Assembly (NCBI RefSeq): GCF_024662015.1
Contig: NZ_CP102480.1
Span: 2,700,501-2,764,500 of the forward strand
Origin: Nisaea acidiphila
Lineage (GTDB): Bacteria; Pseudomonadota; Alphaproteobacteria; Thalassobaculales; Thalassobaculaceae
Length of the DNA: 64,000 nt
Direction: 5' to 3'
The notes below the pieces were generated by a model that worked only from the letters and a program-made list of their open reading frames with translations, made no database searches and was not told where the DNA came from. Positions 59,384 to 64,000 of the stretch are shown piece by piece. A program made the position numbers and the translations under genes. How positions within the stretch are numbered: the stretch's first letter is position 1; each line of letters opens with the position of its first letter.

Positions 59384-59794
59384 ATGACAGCACCGGTATT
59401 TCACCTGATGGACCGGGCACCGGCGCCCGTCGCGCCTTACAGCCATGCGGTCGAGATCGACGGCTGGTGCCTGATCACGGGGCAACTTGCGACAGACCCC
59501 GACGAAGACGCGAAACCGCTCCCGGACGGGATCGAGGCGCAGACGCGGCGCACGATGGAGAATCTCCGCCTCGTGCTCGAGGGGCTTGGGCTCGATTTTA
59601 GCCATGTTGTCTCGGCGCGCGTGTTCCTGACCGAATTCGAACGCGACTACGAGGCGATGAACACCGTTTATGCGGAGTATTTCGGTGCCGATACGCGCCC
59701 GGCGCGGACCTGTATCGGGGTCACGGGCATTGCCCGGAAAGCGCTTGTCGAGATCGACTGCATCGCATACCGGCCAGCGAAAAAAGTGAGGTAG
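59384..59794 (+). CDS. RidA/YjgF/UK114-family protein
   Basis: A 136-residue trimeric-fold protein. APVAPYSHAVEIDGWCLITGQLATDP, a central NLRLVLEGLGLDFSHVVSARVFLTEFERDYEAMNTVYAEYF, and RPARTCIGVTGIARKALVEIDCIAY with the conserved Arg of the imine-deaminase site. RidA proteins hydrolyse reactive enamines/imines from PLP enzymes. Subfamily assignment is open. Terminated by the hairpin at 59846. Confidence 0.92.
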   Translation: MTAPVFHLMDRAPAPVAPYSHAVEIDGWCLITGQLATDPDEDAKPLPDGIEAQTRRTMENLRLVLEGLGLDFSHVVSARVFLTEFERDYEAMNTVYAEYFGADTRPARTCIGVTGIARKALVEIDCIAYRPAKKVR

Positions 59795-59845
59795 AATCCC
59801 CTTGACTCAGGCGCACATAATGCGCACGTTTCGAGCACGAAATCC

Positions 59846-59895
59846 GGCCGGGAAGGCGCCGCGAAATCGCGGAGCAAGCCCGGTCGAATTTTTTT
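59846..59895 (+). terminator. Rho-independent terminator between ridA-like gene and speH
   Basis: Outer stem GGCCGGG (59846-59852) / CCCGGTC (59879-59885) encloses a second hairpin CCGCGA-AA-TCGCGG (59859-59872), followed by seven T (59889-59895). It ends the DUF1289-ridA transcript. About 170 bp of leader without a gene then precede speH, in which I see a GAGAATTCTC palindrome but no known riboswitch. Confidence 0.85.
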
Positions 59896-60064
59896 ACGCG
59901 AAATCTGAGAATTCTCTTGCGGAACAAGGGAAAAAGCCTCAGAAACCCGCGCCTATATCCGCATCGTGCGGAAACGAAAGGAACGCCAGACCATTCCGCC
60001 CAACGGTGTGCGGCAAGCGGGATGCGACGGGGTAACTGGGACATCTACTGGATAGGAGGGGTTG

Positions 60065-60577
60065 ATGGATCGCAACATCGCCTTCGCTGATTTGGGGATG
60101 GACTCGGATACTCAGCCGAGCAGAACCAATTCCGACACCACCGGCACGGCCTACGATACGAATGGCACGGTCGTTCAACTTTCGCCGACCCATTCCGATG
60201 AGTCGCTCGATCATTTCGTGAAGAAGGACGGGCTGGTCTTCGCCGGCACGCACCTGATCATCGATCTGGTCGGTGCCTCCCGTCTCGACGAGCTCGAGCA
60301 TGTGGAGGAGACGCTGAAGGAAGCCGTCGAGGTTTCCGGCGCCACGCTTCTGCATATTCACCTGCACCACTTCACGCCGAATGGCGGGGTGTCCGGTGTG
60401 GCGGTACTGGCGGAGTCGCATATCAGCATTCACACCTGGCCGGAGCGGGGCTATGCCGCGCTTGACGTCTTCATGTGTGGCGATGCCGAACCGCACAAGG
60501 CCATTGAAGTGCTGCGCCGGGCGTTCCGTCCGGACACGATCCAGCTAAATGACCTGAAGCGGGGCCTGACCGTATGA
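60065..60577 (+). CDS. speH: S-adenosylmethionine decarboxylase proenzyme with N-terminal extension
   Basis: A 170-residue prokaryotic-type AdoMetDC; ATG 60065 follows ATAGGAGG. The self-cleavage site lies in LAESHISIHTWPE, with Ser118 becoming the pyruvoyl group; GTHLIIDLVGAS opens the catalytic domain at about residue 60 and FMCGDAEPHKA follows. Roughly 55 Ser/Thr/Asp-rich residues precede the usual start of the domain, longer than the common ~120-residue form. It supplies the aminopropyl donor for SpeE, whose start overlaps its stop (ATGA). Confidence 0.92.
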   Translation: MDRNIAFADLGMDSDTQPSRTNSDTTGTAYDTNGTVVQLSPTHSDESLDHFVKKDGLVFAGTHLIIDLVGASRLDELEHVEETLKEAVEVSGATLLHIHLHHFTPNGGVSGVAVLAESHISIHTWPERGYAALDVFMCGDAEPHKAIEVLRRAFRPDTIQLNDLKRGLTV

Positions 60578-61428
60578 GTGAGTGGTTCAACGAAACCCTC
60601 CACAGCGGATACGGCCAGCGGCTGACTATGGACAAGGTGCTCTTCCGGGAGCGGACGGAGCACCAGGATCTCGTCATCTTCGAGAATGCGGTCTTCGGGC
60701 GCGTCATGGCGCTCGACGGCATCGTGCAGACCACCGAGGGTGACGAGTTCGTCTATCACGAGATGCTGACCCACGTGCCGATCCTGGCCCATGGCCGGGT
60801 GAAGCGCGTGCTGATCATCGGAGGCGGCGACGGCGGCATGGCCCGCGAGGCCCTGCGTCACGCTTCCGTCGAGCAGGTGACGATGGTCGAGATCGATCGC
60901 AGCGTCGTCGACATGTGCGTCAAACACCTGCCGTCGATCAGCAATGGCGCCTTCGACAATCCGCGGCTCGACCTGCAGATCGCCGACGGAGCGAAGTTCG
61001 TCGAGGAGACGGACGGCAAGTGGGACGTGATCATCGTCGACTCGACCGATCCGATCGGCCCCGGCGAAGTGCTGTTCCGCGAAAGTTTCTACAAGGCCTG
61101 CAAGCGCTGCCTGACCGATGGCGGGATTCTTGTGACCCAAAACGGTGTTCCCTTCGTCCAGGGCAGCGAGGTCACGAACAGCTTCGACCGTCTCGGCCCG
61201 CATTTCGACGATGTCTGGTTTTACACAGCGGCCGTGCCGACCTACCAGGGCGGCCTGATGGCCTTCGGCTGGGCGACGGACGACAGCGCTTTGCGCCAGC
61301 GGCCTGTCGCGGAGATCGCTTCCCGTTTCGCCGGTGCGAGTCTCGACTGCAATTACTATACACCCGAGGCTCATGTTGCCGCGTTTGGACTGCCCGCCTT
61401 TATCCGCAGGTTGATGCGGGCAAAGTAG
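60574..61428 (+). CDS. speE: spermidine synthase (polyamine aminopropyltransferase)
   Basis: A 284-residue enzyme. LIIGGGDGGMAREALRH is the dcAdoMet-binding loop, VDSTDPIGPGE the catalytic Asp segment, and the N-terminus WFNETLHSGYGQRLTMDKVLFRERTEHQDLVIFEN is family-typical. It transfers the aminopropyl group to putrescine. Overlaps speH by 4 bp; terminator at 61592. Confidence 0.96.
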   Translation: MSEWFNETLHSGYGQRLTMDKVLFRERTEHQDLVIFENAVFGRVMALDGIVQTTEGDEFVYHEMLTHVPILAHGRVKRVLIIGGGDGGMAREALRHASVEQVTMVEIDRSVVDMCVKHLPSISNGAFDNPRLDLQIADGAKFVEETDGKWDVIIVDSTDPIGPGEVLFRESFYKACKRCLTDGGILVTQNGVPFVQGSEVTNSFDRLGPHFDDVWFYTAAVPTYQGGLMAFGWATDDSALRQRPVAEIASRFAGASLDCNYYTPEAHVAAFGLPAFIRRLMRAK

Positions 61429-61591
61429 CCCGCATTTTTCAACCCGCGCTTAAACCTTTCTTTACGCATCGCCCCTAGAGTGGACCTCAAGGAAGAGCCG
61501 TTTCCCCAATACGGCGACAGCTCACTGCCAGGTGCGACTTCCCCCGCATTTTCCCCTAACCTGGCATGTGCCGCTTCCGGGACTCCCTGAC

Positions 61592-61623
61592 GGGGCTCGT
61601 CAAAGACGGGCCCCTTTTGTTTT
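61592..61623 (+). terminator. Rho-independent terminator downstream of speE
   Basis: GGGGCTCGTC (61592-61601) pairs with GACGGGCCCC (61605-61614) with one T-G pair and an AAA loop, then TTTTGTTTT. It lies 163 bp after speE; the intervening 160 bases hold no gene I can see, though a short noncoding transcript ending here is possible. Confidence 0.85.
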
Positions 61624-61695
61624 GTCTGATCCGGCCTCGAAAGCTCTGCGCCGCGCGTGTTATGGTGCATTTGAATAAGCGACTTGCAGGCAAAT

Positions 61696-62745
61696 ATGGC
61701 CTCCGGCACTCCGATAATTTCCGTTCTCGTCGTCGCCTATAATTCGGGCGCGCATCTGCCGCGCTGCCTTGCGGCGGTGGAGGCGCAGACCTGCCGCGAT
61801 TTCGAACTCCTGGTGCTCGATAACGGATCGACGGATGGAAGCGTGATCGATCTTTCCGCGATGACCGTGCCGGCTCGGCTTGAGCGGAGCGCCGAGAATC
61901 TCGGATTTGCCGCCGGTAATAACAGGCTTGCCGGGACCGCGAACGGGAAGTGGCTTGCCTTGCTCAATCCGGACGCCTTTCCGGAGCCGGATTGGCTTGA
62001 GGCGGTTATGAAGGCGACAGCGCAATATCCCGGCGTCTCGGTTTTCGGCTCGACCCAGCTGCTGGACGAGGCGCCGGAGCTGCTCGATGGCGCGGGCGAT
62101 CATTACAGCCCGCTCGGACTCGCCTGGCGAGGCGACCGGATGAAGCCGGCTTCGATAATGACGCAGGACGGAGAGGTCATGGGCCCCTGCGCCGCTGCCG
62201 GGATTTACCGGCGCGACGCGTTCCGCGCCGTCGGCGGCTTCGCCGAAAGCTTTTTCTGCTACTACGAGGATGTCGATCTGGGGCTCCGCCTGCGTCTCGC
62301 CGGCGAGCGCTGTATCCAGCTCGCAGGCGCGCGGGTCCGGCACGTCGCCTCCGCGATCACGGGGCAGAACTCGGATTTCTCGCGCTATCACATCACGCGC
62401 AACCGGATCTGGACCTTCCTGCGATGCATGCCGTTCCCTGTCTTCCAGCTCGTACTGCCCCTGCTGTTGGCGCAGCTCACGCTGATCGTCGTGCTGGGCC
62501 CGGTGCGCGGCGACGGTCCGGTGCGGCGGCGCGCGATTCGTGACGCCTTCGTGAATTTCCGCACTGTCATGAAGCAGCGGGCGGAGATACAAGGAAACCG
62601 GAAAGCAAGCCTCCGCGCGTTTCTCGGCGCGCTGAGCTGGAACCCGGCGAAGCTGTTCGGGGCAAAAGGGGACCGGCGGCCGATACGCCGGGAGAATAAG
62701 GCGGGCGCGGTCCCGCCAACCGGGGTGGAGCATGCAGCAGACTAG
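61696..62745 (+). CDS. GT2-family glycosyltransferase (rhamnosyltransferase-like) 1
   Basis: A 349-residue GT-A enzyme from ATG 61696. ISVLVVAYNSGAHLPRCLAAVEAQ and VLDNGSTDGS form the nucleotide-sugar site, LNPDAFPEP the donor-metal region, and CYYEDVDLGLRLRLAGERC the catalytic-base ED motif. It overlaps the next glycosyltransferase by 14 bp. The pair probably adds deoxyhexoses to a surface polysaccharide; no sugar-nucleotide genes are in view. Confidence 0.9.
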   Translation: MASGTPIISVLVVAYNSGAHLPRCLAAVEAQTCRDFELLVLDNGSTDGSVIDLSAMTVPARLERSAENLGFAAGNNRLAGTANGKWLALLNPDAFPEPDWLEAVMKATAQYPGVSVFGSTQLLDEAPELLDGAGDHYSPLGLAWRGDRMKPASIMTQDGEVMGPCAAAGIYRRDAFRAVGGFAESFFCYYEDVDLGLRLRLAGERCIQLAGARVRHVASAITGQNSDFSRYHITRNRIWTFLRCMPFPVFQLVLPLLLAQLTLIVVLGPVRGDGPVRRRAIRDAFVNFRTVMKQRAEIQGNRKASLRAFLGALSWNPAKLFGAKGDRRPIRRENKAGAVPPTGVEHAAD

Positions 62746-63655
62746 CGTTGTCGCGGTCGTTGTTTCCTACAGGCCTGACGAGCGACTGTTCCGCGCGCTG
62801 GATGCGCTGGCGCCGCAGGTTGCGCGGATCGTCGTGGTGGATAACGGCTCCGGCGTTGAGACGGTCGACCGGTTGCGCGCCGCGGCGCGCGCGGGTGCGG
62901 ACAAGCTGTCGCTGATCCTGAACGAGGAGAATGCGGGCCTTGCCGCCGCGCAGAACCAGGGCATAAGGCAGGCGCTGGACGAGGGCGCGGACTGGGTGCT
63001 GCTGATGGACGACGACAGCATCCCCGGTCCGGAGATGGTCGCGTCCCAGCTCTCCGCGCACGCGGCACATTCCGCGGCGGACAGTATCGGTCTCGTCGCG
63101 CCGCTGATCGGGGACGCGGAAGGCACGCTCAAGGCCCGGGCCTATGTCTCGAAGCATGCCTTCGATTTCCGCCCGGTCCGGTTCGGCGCCGGCGACGTGC
63201 TGGACGACGTCGCCTTCGCCATGGCTTCGGGAAGTCTGATCCGGGCCGATGTGTTCCGCGACGTCGGACTGATGCGCGAGGATTTCTTCGTCGACTATAT
63301 CGATTTCGAGTTCGCCTTCCGCATGCGGCGCGGCGGCTGGAAACTGATCGCGGTCGGCGATGCCCGCCTGCAGCACCGGCTCGGCGAGTTCGAGCAGAAG
63401 ACGCTGTTCGGCCGCCAGTTCTGCTTCAACAGCCATTCGAGCTTTCGCCGCTACCACATCTACCGCAACCGGATGCGGGTCTGGTGGGCGCACGGTTTCC
63501 GTCTGCCGGCCTTCTTCGCCTTCGAGGCGGCCTCCATTGGGATCGATCTCGCCAAGCTGATCCTGCTGGAGGACGACAAGCTTGACAAACTGGGCGCGAT
63601 TGGGCGCGGGGTGATGCACGCGCTGCTCGGAAGGAGCGGAGTGAAGGCGGGTTAG
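62732..63655 (+). CDS. GT2-family glycosyltransferase (rhamnosyltransferase-like) 2
   Basis: A 307-residue GT-A enzyme: VVAVVVSYRPDERLFRALDALAPQVARIVVVDNGSG, LLMDDDSIPGPEM with the DDD metal motif, and FVDYIDFEFAFRMRRGGWKL. RFxFxxHSxxRRYHIYRNR at 62-70% of the length is typical of bacterial rhamnosyltransferases. Translation is likely coupled to the preceding gene. Its stop overlaps the convergent cyclase gene by 4 bp. Confidence 0.9.
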   Translation: MQQTSVVAVVVSYRPDERLFRALDALAPQVARIVVVDNGSGVETVDRLRAAARAGADKLSLILNEENAGLAAAQNQGIRQALDEGADWVLLMDDDSIPGPEMVASQLSAHAAHSAADSIGLVAPLIGDAEGTLKARAYVSKHAFDFRPVRFGAGDVLDDVAFAMASGSLIRADVFRDVGLMREDFFVDYIDFEFAFRMRRGGWKLIAVGDARLQHRLGEFEQKTLFGRQFCFNSHSSFRRYHIYRNRMRVWWAHGFRLPAFFAFEAASIGIDLAKLILLEDDKLDKLGAIGRGVMHALLGRSGVKAG

Positions 63656-64000
63656 CCTTCCGGAACGAACAGCCTCACAGGCTCGCTGACGCCTTTCAGA
63701 CGATATGCGCCGAGATCGCGTAGATCACGCGAGAGAAGGTCTGCGACCGCTTGGGTCAGTAGTAGCGGCCGACCGAGTTCCTTGCAGAGACTCTCGACGC
63801 GCGCGGCCGCGTTGACAGCCGGTCCGATAACCGTGAAGTCGAGACGTTCTGGAGATCCCATATTGCCGAAGAAGACGGAACCGGCGTGAAGCGCGATACC
63901 GGTTTCCAGCGGGCGCCATTCAGGTATTTCCGGGTAAGGATCCGGCGTTGCGACGTTCAGCTCTGCAAGTGCGCTTTGCGCCGTGTTCGCTGCGGTGAGC
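63652..64000 (-). CDS. class III adenylate/guanylate cyclase, C-terminal part (5' end outside the window)
   Basis: The open frame runs off the right edge; 115 C-terminal residues are visible. GIALHAGSVFFGNMGSPERLDFTVIGPAVNAAARVESLC is the cyclase catalytic core with the transition-state Asn/Arg (NAAARVE). LTQAVADLLSRDLRDLGAYRLKGVSEPVRLFVPEG is the usual C-terminal end of bacterial class III cyclases. N-terminal input domains cannot be seen, so the signal sensed is unknown. Confidence 0.9.
   Translation of the reverse strand, partial: LTAANTAQSALAELNVATPDPYPEIPEWRPLETGIALHAGSVFFGNMGSPERLDFTVIGPAVNAAARVESLCKELGRPLLLTQAVADLLSRDLRDLGAYRLKGVSEPVRLFVPEG

Noticed and set aside
59802-59825. TTGACT plus GCGCA-CATAA-TGCGC as a promoter for speH
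   Set aside because: Spacing between the hexamers is wrong and a strong terminator at 59846 lies between it and speH.
1-64000. CRISPR array, insertion sequence or prophage
   Set aside because: No regularly spaced direct repeats, transposase, integrase or phage structural genes were seen on either strand.

Overview
The window looks like chromosomal DNA from a free-living, probably marine alphaproteobacterium. GC content is high (estimated by eye at a little over 60%). The gene set fits Rhodospirillales-type genomes such as Nisaea or Thalassobaculum: two-subunit glyQ/glyS followed by ppdK, speH-speE, bfd/bfr, a BMP-type nucleoside importer, and TctCBA tripartite tricarboxylate transport. The genus is a guess. 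I see no prophage, transposase, integrase, CRISPR array or rRNA operon. Almost everything is metabolic or housekeeping and densely packed, with many 4-bp or 8-bp start/stop overlaps.

Layout. 1-4.3 kb: end of an unknown gene, a YHS protein, pmbA, an exported OmpA-associated-type protein and ubiD. 4.4-6.7 kb: a cluster of small proteins, namely an internally duplicated DUF4170 protein followed by four consecutive, mutually homologous ~140-residue proteins arranged A-B-A-B. This is the least explained part of the window. 6.9-13.8 kb: glyQ-glyS-ppdK, then a diheme cytochrome c peroxidase behind an FNR-like box and an Irr/ICE-like inverted repeat. 13.9-18.6 kb: sugar or hydroxy-acid metabolism (PRISE-like SDR, 3-hydroxyisobutyrate dehydrogenase family, DgoK kinase, FAH-family hydrolase, SDR). 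18.7-21.9 kb: SnoaL-like protein, DUF302 plus YeeE/YedE sulfur transporter, EamA exporter. 21.9-27.7 kb: a metallophosphoesterase with a large second domain, divergent from tctC-tctB-tctA-gntR.

27.7-37.6 kb (minus strand): a complete nucleoside uptake and salvage operon: BMP lipoprotein-type binding protein, double-ATPase, two permeases, purine nucleoside phosphorylase, deoC, deoA, deoB, then DUF2937 and a uracil-DNA-glycosylase-family gene. Imported nucleosides would be phosphorolysed and the deoxyribose-1-P converted by DeoB and DeoC to glyceraldehyde-3-P and acetaldehyde. 37.7-46.6 kb: DUF1491, cupin, two cyclophilins, cobQ, iron storage genes bfd and bfr with candidate iron-responsive operators, a glycosyltransferase, a VOC protein and a dual-specificity phosphatase. 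46.6-49.8 kb: denD-otnI divergent from otnK (erythronate/threonate catabolism, lacking otnC). 49.8-57.9 kb: soluble histidine kinase, IlvD/Edd sugar-acid dehydratase, argE-like deacetylase, trkH, folE, apaG and an RTX repeat protein. 58.0-64.0 kb: tRNA-Gly(CCC), a cysteine-less DJ-1/PfpI protein, DUF1289, RidA, speH-speE, two GT2 glycosyltransferases and the 3' end of a class III nucleotide cyclase.

All functional calls come from reading motifs and remembered family features; no search was run. Start codons were chosen by ribosome-binding sites, family length and overlap with neighbours, so many differ from the longest open frame.
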